Positions 17,494 through 26,185 of a stretch of 64,000 nucleotides of DNA are shown here, piece by piece. The DNA comes from BPGX01 sp035405785. Lineage in GTDB: Bacteria; Bacteroidota; Bacteroidia; B-17B0; Aurantibacillaceae. Location: the NCBI GenBank assembly GCA_035405785.1, contig DAONJS010000001.1:62001-126000 (forward strand), read 5' to 3'. A program made the position numbers and the translations under genes. Below the pieces are notes generated by a model that did not search any database, was not told the origin of the DNA, and worked only from the letters and a program-made list of their open reading frames with translations. Within the stretch, counting starts at the first letter, position 1. Each line of letters begins with the position of its first letter.

Positions 17494-19110
17494 ATGTTCT
17501 CTACAAAATATATCTTTGTTACTGGTGGTGTTACATCATCTCTTGGAAAGGGCATTATTTCTGCATCTCTGGCTAAATTACTTCAATCAAGAGGATTTAA
17601 AGTTACCATTCAAAAATTAGATCCTTATATAAATGTTGATCCTGGAACGCTTAATCCTTATGAACATGGAGAATGTTATGTTACTGATGATGGTGCAGAA
17701 ACCGATTTAGATTTAGGTCATTATGAAAGATTTCTCAATACACCTACATCTCAGGCAAATAATGTAACTACAGGTAAAATTTATCAAACTGTAATTGATA
17801 AAGAAAGAAAAGGGGAATATCTTGGAAAAACAGTGCAGGTAATTCCTCACATCACAGATGAAATAAAAAGAAGAATAAAAATTTTAGGACAACAAAATTC
17901 TTATGATTTTGTAATTACTGAAATTGGAGGTACCGTGGGAGATATAGAATCTACGCCATACATTGAAGCCGTTCGTCAATTAAAATGGGAATTGGGCACA
18001 GATTGTGTAGTTATTCATCTTACATTATTGCCTTATCTTTCATCTACTGGTGAATTAAAAACAAAGCCCACGCAGCACTCTGTAAAAATGCTTTTAGAGC
18101 ATGGCGTTCAGCCAGATATTATTGTTTGCAGAACAGAACATAAAATCAATGATGATATTAGAAAAAAAATCGCACTCTTTTGTAATGTGAGTAAAGAAGC
18201 GGTCATTGAAGCCATTGATGCTAAATCAATTTATGAAGTGCCACTTATTATGGAAAAAGAAAAGTTAGACGAAGTGGTGTTGAAAAAAGTGCAAGTCAAT
18301 TCTGATAAAAAACCTGATTTAAAAAAATGGAAATCGTTTTTAGATATACTATACACAACTAAAAATACAGTTGATATTGCATTGGTAGGAAAATATGTAG
18401 AACTTAAAGATTCTTACAAATCCATTGCAGAAGCATTTATTCACGCAGGTGTCCAAAATAACTGTAAAGTAAATATTCATTGGATTCACAGTGAAAAAAT
18501 TACAACTCAAAATGTAAAAGAAATTCTTTCTAATGTGAGTGGTGTATTAGTAGCACCAGGTTTTGGAAACAGGGGCATTGAAGGAAAAATTATTGCTATT
18601 CAATATGCTCGTGAAAATAAATTGCCATTTTTAGGAATTTGTTTAGGAATGCAATGTGCAGTTATTGAATTTGCTCGCAATGTTCTAAATTATCCTGATG
18701 CTAATAGTAGAGAAATGAATCCTGCTACTACTCATCCTGTCATTGATTTGCTGGATTCTCAAAAGAAAATAGCGTATTTAGGTGGCACAATGCGATTGGG
18801 TGCTTATCCTTGTGAAATTAAGGAAAACACCCTTGCTTATTCTGTTTATAAACAAAAACTTATTTACGAAAGACATCGTCATCGTTATGAATTTAATAAT
18901 GAATATACTGACGTCTTCACTCAAAACGGAATGATTCTTTCTGGTATAAATCCAGATAAAGGACTTGTTGAAATAATTGAATTGAAAAATCATCCGTTTT
19001 TTATTGGAGTTCAGTTTCATCCAGAATATAAAAGTACGGTAGAAAATCCTCATCCTTTATTTGTTCACTTTGTAAATGCAGCAATATCAAAGAAAAATGG
19101 ACAATCTTAA
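17494..19110 (+). CDS. pyrG: CTP synthase
   Basis: Converts UTP to CTP using glutamine or ammonia, 538 residues. The synthetase domain starts MFSTKYIFVTGGVTSSLGKG and contains 'KLDPYINVDPGTLNPYEHGE' and 'EIGGTVGDIES'. The C-terminal glutaminase has nucleophile Cys at about 383 in LGICLGMQCA and 'GVQFHPEYKS' near the end. The ATG at 17494 is the family start; in-frame codons upstream from 17470 are discarded. Its last 14 bp overlap the start of rimM. Confidence 0.98.
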   Translation: MFSTKYIFVTGGVTSSLGKGIISASLAKLLQSRGFKVTIQKLDPYINVDPGTLNPYEHGECYVTDDGAETDLDLGHYERFLNTPTSQANNVTTGKIYQTVIDKERKGEYLGKTVQVIPHITDEIKRRIKILGQQNSYDFVITEIGGTVGDIESTPYIEAVRQLKWELGTDCVVIHLTLLPYLSSTGELKTKPTQHSVKMLLEHGVQPDIIVCRTEHKINDDIRKKIALFCNVSKEAVIEAIDAKSIYEVPLIMEKEKLDEVVLKKVQVNSDKKPDLKKWKSFLDILYTTKNTVDIALVGKYVELKDSYKSIAEAFIHAGVQNNCKVNIHWIHSEKITTQNVKEILSNVSGVLVAPGFGNRGIEGKIIAIQYARENKLPFLGICLGMQCAVIEFARNVLNYPDANSREMNPATTHPVIDLLDSQKKIAYLGGTMRLGAYPCEIKENTLAYSVYKQKLIYERHRHRYEFNNEYTDVFTQNGMILSGINPDKGLVEIIELKNHPFFIGVQFHPEYKSTVENPHPLFVHFVNAAISKKNGQS

Positions 19111-19594
19111 ATTGATTGGAAAAATTGGAAAACCAAATGGAATTAAAGGTTTTGTAGAACTGCATTTTAATAATAATGGTGAATTACTTTTTGATGAAAT
19201 CCATGCTTTTTTCATTGAAGTGGATAATGTAAAAGTTCCCTACATAGTTGAAGAAATAAAATTGTTACACAATAAAACCCTTGTAAAATTTGAGAATGTA
19301 AATTCTGCAAGTGATGCAAAAAAACTCACTAACAAAGATATTTGGGTAGAAGAAAAATTTTTATTGACAGATGATACTTTTAATTACATTGAGTATTCAA
19401 TAGTTGATGTCAATTCTAATAATTTTAAAATTGGAATCATAAACGATGTTTTTATTCAAAATAATTTGAAATGGTTTGTTGTATTGAATGATAATAGTGA
19501 AGAGATTTTATTGCCTTTTAATGATGATTTAATTGAAAAAGTTGATGAAACCTCTAAAACTATTTTTTACAAAGCCATTGAAGGGATGTATTAA
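19097..19594 (+). CDS. rimM: ribosome maturation factor RimM
   Basis: A 165-residue 30S assembly factor. It starts 'LKLIGKIGKPNGIKGFVEL', the conserved N-terminal RimM beta-barrel with GKxxKPxGIKG. A linker 'VEEKFLLTDDTFNYIEYSIVDV' leads into the C-terminal PRC-barrel ('GIINDVFIQNNLKWFVV', 'ILLPFNDDLI'). The ATG at 19097 lies within the end of pyrG (14-bp overlap) and gives the family-typical start. In many bacteria rimM sits with rpsP and trmD; that neighbourhood is absent here. Confidence 0.9.
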   Translation: MDNLKLIGKIGKPNGIKGFVELHFNNNGELLFDEIHAFFIEVDNVKVPYIVEEIKLLHNKTLVKFENVNSASDAKKLTNKDIWVEEKFLLTDDTFNYIEYSIVDVNSNNFKIGIINDVFIQNNLKWFVVLNDNSEEILLPFNDDLIEKVDETSKTIFYKAIEGMY

Positions 19595-19703
19595 CTTTTC
19601 AAAATAAAATATATATCACGGGCAGATTGTCCTCTGAAAAGATTTTTGAGTATTTTTTAAAATTATTGTTTTTAATTTTCGAAGATCAGTTGTTTTGGTA
19701 TAA

Positions 19704-20906
19704 TTACTTCAAAACACTTATTATTTCATCTACTATTTTTTCTGCTAAAATATACTTCTTGTGCTTTCCAAGTGTTTTAGTGTTTCCATTTTTATGAATA
19801 ACTAACAATTCATTTTCATCTACATTAAATGCTGGATTTTCTGATGAACAAGTATTAGCAAATATTATGTCTGCATTTTTTGAACTCAATTTTTTTTGAG
19901 CATTTTCTAAAACATTTTCAGTTTCTAAAGCAAAACCAACTAATAACTGATTTTGTTTTTTTATTTCGCCTAATGATTTTAATATATCTTTTGTCTTTTT
20001 TAATTTTATACTTAATTCTTCATCCGTTTTTTTTATTTTATTTTCAAATGATTGCACTGGTGTGTAATCAGCAACTGCCGCTGAAAGTATGGCTATATCA
20101 ACATCTGGAAAAATTTTATAACATGCTTCATACATAGCTTGTGCAGTCGTGGCATTAATTTTTTTGATAGAAGGATTATAGGGCAATGAAACATTTATTT
20201 CTCCATAAACTAAAAAAACTTCAGCTCCTCTGTTGGCTAACTCTTCTGCAATGGCAATACCAGTTTTTCCTGAACTTCTGTTTCCAATAAAACGAATAGG
20301 GTCAATAGGTTCATAAGTAGCACCAGCGGTTACAAGCACTTTTTTACCTGATAATTGTTCTGATTTTTCAACAACTTTGATAATACTTGAATAAATAAAT
20401 TCTGGTTCTACCATTCTTCCCCAACCTTTAATTCCACTTGCTAATTCACCATATTCTACAGGTAATACTATATGATTTTTTCTGCTGCGTATGATATTTA
20501 GATGTTCCTGAACAGTAGTGTGTTCCCACATTTCTGCGTCCATTGCAGGGACAATAAGAACTTTTTTTGTATAAGATAGATAGGTAGCCAATAGTAAATT
20601 ATCGCAATATCCATTAGCGATTTTAGCAATAGTATTAGCAGTAGTAGGAGCAATCACAAACACATCTGCCCAATCTGCGAGATGAACATGATTATTCCAT
20701 TCTCTTTTTTCATTAAAGAAAGAAGTATAAACAGGATTTTTTGAAAGCACAGATAATGTTTCAGGTGTTACAAAATGTTGAGCATCATCACTCATTATGA
20801 CTTTTACATTAAATTGATTTTGTATCAATAATCTTACTAATAATGGAATTTTATAAGCTGCAATTCCACCCGTTACTCCAATCAAAACATTTTTATGATG
20901 ATTCAT
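19704..20906 (-). CDS. coaBC: bifunctional phosphopantothenoylcysteine decarboxylase/synthetase
   Basis: Two consecutive steps of coenzyme A synthesis, 400 residues. The N-terminal CoaC flavoprotein has 'VLIGVTGGIAAYK' and 'VIAPTTANTIAKIANGYCDN'. The C-terminal CoaB domain has 'VLVTAGATYEPIDPIRFIGN', 'RSSGKTGIAIAEEL' and 'AAVADYTP'. The ATG at 20906 overlaps the TGA of the upstream YfhO gene as ATGA (20903-20906), fixing the start nine codons inside the longer frame and indicating coupling. Confidence 0.95.
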   Translation of the reverse strand: MNHHKNVLIGVTGGIAAYKIPLLVRLLIQNQFNVKVIMSDDAQHFVTPETLSVLSKNPVYTSFFNEKREWNNHVHLADWADVFVIAPTTANTIAKIANGYCDNLLLATYLSYTKKVLIVPAMDAEMWEHTTVQEHLNIIRSRKNHIVLPVEYGELASGIKGWGRMVEPEFIYSSIIKVVEKSEQLSGKKVLVTAGATYEPIDPIRFIGNRSSGKTGIAIAEELANRGAEVFLVYGEINVSLPYNPSIKKINATTAQAMYEACYKIFPDVDIAILSAAVADYTPVQSFENKIKKTDEELSIKLKKTKDILKSLGEIKKQNQLLVGFALETENVLENAQKKLSSKNADIIFANTCSSENPAFNVDENELLVIHKNGNTKTLGKHKKYILAEKIVDEIISVLK

Positions 20907-23461
20907 TTTTTTATCTCTTTCCACAATAGCCATAAAGCTGTAAGTAATATAGAATAGATAAGCACAGAACCCACATAAGCAATAGAGTTGCCAGTTTTAT
21001 ATGAATCAGGTTCAAATTTAAATTCTATCTTGTGAGTGCCTTTTGGAATAATCATTCCACGCAAAACATAATTTACACAGGTGTGTGGTTGTAATTGTCC
21101 ATCAATATAAGCATTCCAGCCCTTTGGATAATAAATATCAGAAAACACAGCAAATTGATCTTCATCTGAAATAGAAGTATAAGTTAATTCATTTGGTGCA
21201 TAACTTGTCAGATAAATTTTACCTTTTGCAGAATAAGTATTTGATAATTGGGGTAATTTATTTTTTTCTTGAATAACGGCTTGTGTTTTAGTATTAATGG
21301 AATACAGTTTTACAATTTCACTATCCGCATTAGCAACAAATTTCAATTCTTTTACAAACCAAGCATTTCCATTGGCAGAAGAGTTAGGCATTGGAATACT
21401 TCCGGATTTTATTGGTAATAAAATATATTTTGTATTAAGCATATTGATAACCTGTAAAGATGGTAATACTTGTGTTTCTAACAAACTATCAGCTCCTCCA
21501 ATCTGATTTAATAATTGATAAAATTTTTGAATTTCTTTACTCAAATGAAAGTCAATTAACTCCTGATACTTTTTTAGTTTAGCACCATGATAACCACCTA
21601 CTGATTTATGAAAATACGATGTGTTGGCATCATTAAAAGTATTTGTGGCCAAATTCAATACTCTGTAATATTTAGTAGTATCCTGAAGAATAATTTCATC
21701 TGCTTGAGATGGTGTAAATAATTGTTGGATATTAGCTTTTGGTACAAAAGAATTTTCGCCAAAATATCTTCTATCAACAGTATATAAATCAATTAAACTG
21801 AACGCTCCAAATGCAAGGAATAATAATGTTGCACTTACTTTTTTCCTAAAATATCCCCATATAAATACAAAGAATAATCCTATGAAAATAAAAGAGCGTA
21901 GTGCATCAGAACGAACAATGTTTTTTCTTGCTTCTTCTACATGTGGCATCATTTGCTGAATGTATTTGCTTACTTCTTCTTTTGGATAGCCCGCTTTGAT
22001 ATATTCACTCATTAAAATTGCTTCTTCATCTGGTGCTTTGAATGAGTTAAATAAAGCTGGAACTAAATAATTGATTAAGCAAAATCCCCCAACACCAATG
22101 AATGTCCATAATGATAATTTATCTAATGTCACTTCTTTTTTGCCTAATGAAATTTTTTGAGATGAAAAATTAGCAAGATAATATAAACTCAATCCAGCCA
22201 TTAATGGAATAGCAAATTCCACAAGTACTAAAATCATAGATACAGCTCTGAATTTATTGTAACCCGGCATATAATCCATAAAAATATCAGTAAGAATCAT
22301 AAAATTTTTACCCCATGATAAAAGAATAGATAAAACAATTACAATCGTCAATGGAATTTTCCATTCTTTTGGGACTACGAAAAGTCCCAATATCATTAAG
22401 AATACCACAATAGCACCTAAATATACAGGTCCACTTGTAAAAGGTTGTGGTCCAAAATAAGAAGATTGACTTGCCACAATTTCTCTCATATCACTCGGTA
22501 TTTTTTTAAGAGCATCTGGGTCTGCATTGGCTATAGCTTGTGATGCACCACCTTTAAAATCAGGAATCAAAAATGTAAATGTTTCGCCAATACCATAACT
22601 CCATTGTGTGGCATAATCTTTATCTAATCCAGTAGTTTTATTATGTAAATCGGGTTTTAAATCAGCATTGATGGTTAATTCACTTTTGCCACGAGTAGAG
22701 TATTTTCCATATTCGTAAGTGGTGAGTATGTTGCCCATATTAGGCAAAGTGCCTACTAATATTGAAATTCCAAAGAAAATAGAGTGTTTAATAAAATTTG
22801 CAACCGATTTATTTTTGATAGATTCATACAACCAATATAACCAGAAAATACCAACCATCAAAACAAGATAATAAGTAATTTGCAAGTGATTAGCATTGAT
22901 TTCTAATGCCCAGAACAAAGCACTTAATAAAGTACCTATCCATAAATTTCTTTTGAACAATAAAATCATAGATGCTACAACCAATGGTATATATCCAATA
23001 GCATTGGCTTTTGAATTATGACCTGCTTCAATGATGATTAAAAAATAAGAAGACAAAGCATAAGCAATGGCCGATGAAATGGCTAATAAATAAGGCGTCC
23101 GCAAAACTATCATCAGTATAAAAAAACTGATTCCATATAAAAAAATATAACCAGATGGATGTGGTAAAAACAATTTGAATAATCTGTCTAAAAATGAAAG
23201 CCAGTTGCCACTATATTCTGTAGAAATTTGATATGCGGGCATTCCACCGAACATCGAATTAGTCCATAGGGGCTCTTTGTGGTATTTTTCACGATAGTCC
23301 ATAATTTCTTTACTCATTGCTTTATGTCTTAATATATCACCTTGATTTAAAACTTTATTTTCAAAATACATTGGTTTGAAGTAGAAAATGGTTATTAAAG
23401 CAAATACAATAATTGAAGTGATTGTTGCAATTTTCCAATTGGAATTGATTTTTTCTAACAT
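20903..23461 (-). CDS. YfhO-family membrane protein
   Basis: An 852-residue protein with about twelve or more membrane helices in two blocks (about 15-480 and 540-590) and a C-terminal beta-rich domain ending in a last helix. 'MFGGMPAYQISTEYSGNWL', and 'SDIYYPKGWNAYIDGQLQPH' with 'GTHKIEFKFEPDSYKTG' near the end, are hallmarks of YfhO. In Gram-positives YfhO takes part in glycosylation of lipoteichoic acid as a GT-C enzyme; the role in Bacteroidota is not established and may be lipid-linked glycan transfer. It is the first gene of the yfhO-coaBC unit. Confidence 0.88.
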   Translation of the reverse strand: MLEKINSNWKIATITSIIVFALITIFYFKPMYFENKVLNQGDILRHKAMSKEIMDYREKYHKEPLWTNSMFGGMPAYQISTEYSGNWLSFLDRLFKLFLPHPSGYIFLYGISFFILMIVLRTPYLLAISSAIAYALSSYFLIIIEAGHNSKANAIGYIPLVVASMILLFKRNLWIGTLLSALFWALEINANHLQITYYLVLMVGIFWLYWLYESIKNKSVANFIKHSIFFGISILVGTLPNMGNILTTYEYGKYSTRGKSELTINADLKPDLHNKTTGLDKDYATQWSYGIGETFTFLIPDFKGGASQAIANADPDALKKIPSDMREIVASQSSYFGPQPFTSGPVYLGAIVVFLMILGLFVVPKEWKIPLTIVIVLSILLSWGKNFMILTDIFMDYMPGYNKFRAVSMILVLVEFAIPLMAGLSLYYLANFSSQKISLGKKEVTLDKLSLWTFIGVGGFCLINYLVPALFNSFKAPDEEAILMSEYIKAGYPKEEVSKYIQQMMPHVEEARKNIVRSDALRSFIFIGLFFVFIWGYFRKKVSATLLFLAFGAFSLIDLYTVDRRYFGENSFVPKANIQQLFTPSQADEIILQDTTKYYRVLNLATNTFNDANTSYFHKSVGGYHGAKLKKYQELIDFHLSKEIQKFYQLLNQIGGADSLLETQVLPSLQVINMLNTKYILLPIKSGSIPMPNSSANGNAWFVKELKFVANADSEIVKLYSINTKTQAVIQEKNKLPQLSNTYSAKGKIYLTSYAPNELTYTSISDEDQFAVFSDIYYPKGWNAYIDGQLQPHTCVNYVLRGMIIPKGTHKIEFKFEPDSYKTGNSIAYVGSVLIYSILLTALWLLWKEIKK

Positions 23462-23565
23462 AAAAAATTTTTGAGCAAATAAAACGATTTTATACTAATT
23501 ATGGAAAAACTTCCGTTATTATTAACCACTTGCAAAATTTATCGTAAAATAAAAAAATATTATCA

Positions 23566-24567
23566 ATGAAAAAAATTGATTTAGCCCTTCAAGGCGGAGG
23601 TGCACACGGGGCATTTACATGGGGAGTAATAGACAGATTATTAGATGAAGAAAATATTCAAATTGATGGAATATGCGGCACCAGTGCAGGAGCAATGAAT
23701 GCAGTCATTACCCTTTATGGATTGCACAAAGGCGGGAAAAACCTTGCAAAACATTTGCTTGTAAAGTTTTGGTACAAAGTATCAATGGCAGGGCAGTGGT
23801 TTATGCTGCAACCTACGCTGATGGATACATTTACAAGTCAGGGAAATTTAAGTTTTTCGCCCTTTTACAGAACATTTGAATTACTCACAGAAAATTTTTC
23901 ACCTTCTCAATTTAATCCACTCAATTACAATCCGCTTGAAAAAATCCTAACTTCATTAATTGATTTTGATGAATTACAAAAATTAAAACCTCAAAAACTT
24001 TTTGTTTGTGCTACTAATGTAAAAACGGGATTGCCAAAAATTTTTAACGCAGAAGAACTGACGGTAAAAAGTATTTTGGCTTCGGCTTGTCTTCCGTATT
24101 TATTTAAACCTGTTGAAATTGACGGGCAGTATTATTGGGATGGAGGTTATATGGGCAATCCACCATTAGATCCATTAATTAAAAACACACCAGAAACCAA
24201 TGATATTTTAATTGTTCAAGTCAATCCTTTTTATGTAGATAAAATACCAACAACTATAGAAGAAATTAAAGACAGAATAAATGAAATAAGTTTTAACTCT
24301 GCCTTAATGCACGAATTAAAAGCGATTAAATTCAGAAATGAATTAATAGAAAGCGGCATTGATTTAAAAGGTAAATTGAAAAAAGTTTATTTACATCATA
24401 TTTCTGCTGATGAATATCTATCAGATTTGAATCTGTCAAGTAAGTTTAATACTTCATGGAGCTTTTTAAACAAACTAAAAGAACGTGGTTACAAGGCCTG
24501 TGATGCATGGCTTAAACAAAATTCAGAAAAAATAGGTAAAGAAGATTCTATTGAATTTCCTTTTTAA
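23566..24567 (+). CDS. patatin-like phospholipase
   Basis: A 333-residue serine lipase of the patatin family (RssA/YchK-like). The oxyanion hole GGGAHG is at 10-15, nucleophile Ser40 is in GTSAG, and catalytic Asp192 is in the WDGG motif. No signal peptide is visible, so it is probably cytoplasmic or membrane-peripheral and hydrolyses acyl chains of phospholipids. The C-terminal 'SALMHELKAIKFRNELIESG' segment is typical of bacterial homologues. The gene stands alone, divergent from yfhO, and is followed by the repeat island. Confidence 0.92.
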   Translation: MKKIDLALQGGGAHGAFTWGVIDRLLDEENIQIDGICGTSAGAMNAVITLYGLHKGGKNLAKHLLVKFWYKVSMAGQWFMLQPTLMDTFTSQGNLSFSPFYRTFELLTENFSPSQFNPLNYNPLEKILTSLIDFDELQKLKPQKLFVCATNVKTGLPKIFNAEELTVKSILASACLPYLFKPVEIDGQYYWDGGYMGNPPLDPLIKNTPETNDILIVQVNPFYVDKIPTTIEEIKDRINEISFNSALMHELKAIKFRNELIESGIDLKGKLKKVYLHHISADEYLSDLNLSSKFNTSWSFLNKLKERGYKACDAWLKQNSEKIGKEDSIEFPF

Positions 24568-24594
24568 TATAAGTAGTTTTCTGAGTATAAAAAA

Positions 24595-24934
24595 TTTGTT
24601 ACTATTCAGTTGGTCTAAAACGATTAAACAAGAAATACTTTTCAGTTCTTTAATCCCAAAGGGATGAAATGATTATAGATTGAAATATCATCAAAATTAA
24701 AATAACCCCGAAGGGGTGGCATAAAGTAATTAAAAACAATTTTAGGATGTTAGTAGAGTATTATGTGAAATTTTTTTAAGAATGCGAGTTTGATTGTATA
24801 ATATCACTCCTTCGGAGTTTTATTATATTTGGTTACTTTCCTTCTACAATCATCTCATCCCTTCGGGATTTTTTTGTTTTCAAGATTTAATTATATGTAA
24901 ATAAAAAATATATTAGTTGCTGAGTAGTAACAAA
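24595..24934. repeat. dyad-symmetric element with doubled REP hairpins
   Basis: The ends are TTTGTTACTATTCAG (24595-24609) and its near-complement CTGAGTAGTAACAAA (24920-24934). Inside lie hairpins ATCCCAAAGGGAT (24653-24665) and ACCCCGAAGGGGT (24705-24717), then in reverse order ACTCCTTCGGAGT (24806-24818) and ATCCCTTCGGGAT (24857-24869). The hairpin spacing is 52 bp on the left and 51 bp on the right. A 15-bp copy of the end sequence recurs at 35298-35312. Confidence 0.8.
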
Positions 24935-25070
24935 AATTTTAATTTTTCAATATGCCGACGCACATGACGTGCTGACGATGAATATCAGCATCCCGATATT
25001 TATCGTCGGGACTTGCGGTCAGTTTCCCGATGCTGACGACATCCTGACGCTATGGATCAGGACAAGTTCG

Positions 25071-25203
25071 TGAGGATGTCTAAAAAGTCCAAAAAATGAG
25101 AAATTTTGAAAAAATTCAAAAAATTAAATAATTGAAAATCAATTATTTGCAAAAATGCAAATTGCAATATTTTACCAAAATTTACCCTTTTTAGACATCC
25201 TCA
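25071..25203. repeat. 133-bp palindromic MITE-like element
   Basis: Perfect 17-bp terminal inverted repeats TGAGGATGTCTAAAAAG (25071-25087) and CTTTTTAGACATCCTCA (25187-25203). A 10-bp central hairpin AAATAATTGA / TCAATTATTT (25126-25135, 25139-25148) has its centre at the same point, 25137, as the whole element. No coding capacity. Confidence 0.8.
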
Positions 25204-25292
25204 TTTATCATCAGCACACATTTTATGTCGTCGGGACTATCGGTCGGCATGCTGATGTTTATCGTCAGCATTTTGATTTTTTAATGTTTAGT

Positions 25293-25477
25293 TTTTTCGT
25301 CATTGCGAGAACGATAGATAGTCCGAAGCAATTTCATTTGAAATACCCGTCATTGCGAGGGCGTTAGACCGAAGCAATCTCGTAATTGTTATGTGGATAA
25401 TACTTTTGAGATTGCTACGCTTCGCTCGCAATGACGATAATACTTTTGAGATTACTTCGCTTACGTTCGTAATGACG
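25293..25477. repeat. composite CGTCATTGCGAG/GAAGCAATCTC repeat, copy 1
   Basis: Direct units at 25298-25335 and 25348-25381 and inverted units at 25408-25436 and 25448-25477. The last two belong to a 40-bp tandem duplication (25396-25435 and 25436-25475) beginning GATAATACTTTTGAGATT. Together with the GACG stems at 25226-25275 it matches, in reverse complement, the locus at 46011-46162. Confidence 0.8.
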
Positions 25478-25588
25478 GTAAAACCCATAAAAAAATTATT
25501 GAAAATCTTTGCGAAGTTAGCGTGGCTTTCTTTACGAAACTTTGCGTGATAAGTAATTTTAAACAATCTTAGTTACAATTACTTTAAT

Positions 25589-26005
25589 TTACAGATATTG
25601 TATTTCAAAACTCACTTCTGAAAACTTTTTGAACATTGCACTTACTCCACAATATTTTTCTTGAGATAAATGGACTGCTTTTTCTACTTTAGATGCATCT
25701 AAATTATCGCCTTTAATTTGATAGATGATATGAACTTTTGAATAAACTTTTGGATGTTCTTCCGTTAGTTCCGCATCAATTTTTACATTAAAGTAAGAAA
25801 ATTCCAATTTCATTTTGTTTAATAAAGATACCACATCCATTGCAGTACATCCTGCCAGTGCCACTAACATAAGTGGTTTTGGACGAGGAGCTTTATCAGA
25901 TCCGCCAACATTTGTATCAGCATCTACATAAATTGTATGTCCATTTACTATTGAATGAAACAGCATTCCATTATCCCATTCTAAATCAATTTGATGTTTG
26001 CCCAT
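25589..26005 (-). CDS. OsmC-family protein
   Basis: A 138-residue OsmC/YhfA-like protein. 'DKAPRPKPLMLVALAGCTAMDVVSLLNKM' in the middle contains the conserved first Cys (AGCTAMD), and 'HLSQEKYCGVSAMFKK' near the end has the second Cys in the form KYCGVS. The paired cysteines in this family act as thiol peroxidase residues or are structural in the YhfA branch, which this sequence resembles more. The ATG at 26005 begins the family-typical MGKHQIDLEWDNGM; 14 upstream in-frame codons are rejected. A TTG-20 bp-TTTCTTTG promoter (one mismatch) lies at 26047-26017 on the minus strand. Confidence 0.88.
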   Translation of the reverse strand: MGKHQIDLEWDNGMLFHSIVNGHTIYVDADTNVGGSDKAPRPKPLMLVALAGCTAMDVVSLLNKMKLEFSYFNVKIDAELTEEHPKVYSKVHIIYQIKGDNLDASKVEKAVHLSQEKYCGVSAMFKKFSEVSFEIQYL

Positions 26006-26118
26006 ATTTTTTTTTGCAAAGAAAAGCCATTTAAAGAGCACATACAAATGATATAAATCATATTTAGTTAAATTTTCATTGAAGAAAACACATTAATATC
26101 TTTAATAATAAAGTATAA

Positions 26119-26155
26119 TTTAGATAAATCTAAAAATAAAATTAGATAAATCTAA
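26119..26155. promoter_or_regulatory. tandem palindromic operator before the TonB receptor
   Basis: TTTAGATAAATCTAAA (26119-26134; 7-bp arms with a 2-bp centre) and TTAGATAAATCTAA (26142-26155; 6-bp arms) lie 22 bp centre to centre, about two helical turns. The second overlaps the expected -33 zone of a TAATATTG -7-like box (26165-26172). The shape resembles DtxR/MntR-type metal repressor sites; the regulator is inferred. Confidence 0.65.
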
Positions 26156-26185
26156 ATTATTTTGTAATATTGCCCCAAAAAATAT

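Larger units (their letters stand above)
24568..25588. repeat. gene-free island of nested palindromic repeats
   Basis: About 1 kb between the patatin and OsmC genes without any credible coding sequence. From left to right it holds a dyad-symmetric REP element (24595-24934), GACG-stem repeats (24955-25060), a 133-bp palindromic element (25071-25203), more GACG stems (25226-25275) and a composite repeat (25293-25477). It ends in a degenerate 'ctttgcgaagttagcg / aaactttgcgt' repeat (25507-25550). Each is listed separately. Confidence 0.85.

Noticed and set aside
19595..19703. Possible tRNA or ncRNA between rimM and coaBC
   Set aside because: A short GC-richer patch (cacgggcagattgtcctctg) does not form a cloverleaf or a T-run terminator.
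25155..25367. 70-residue + strand frame in the repeat island
   Set aside because: Runs through the palindromic element and GACG stems; its translation has no protein-like pattern.
24595..25477. CRISPR array
   Set aside because: Repeats are palindromic, of several unrelated families, variable in length and spacing, with no uniform spacers and no cas genes nearby.
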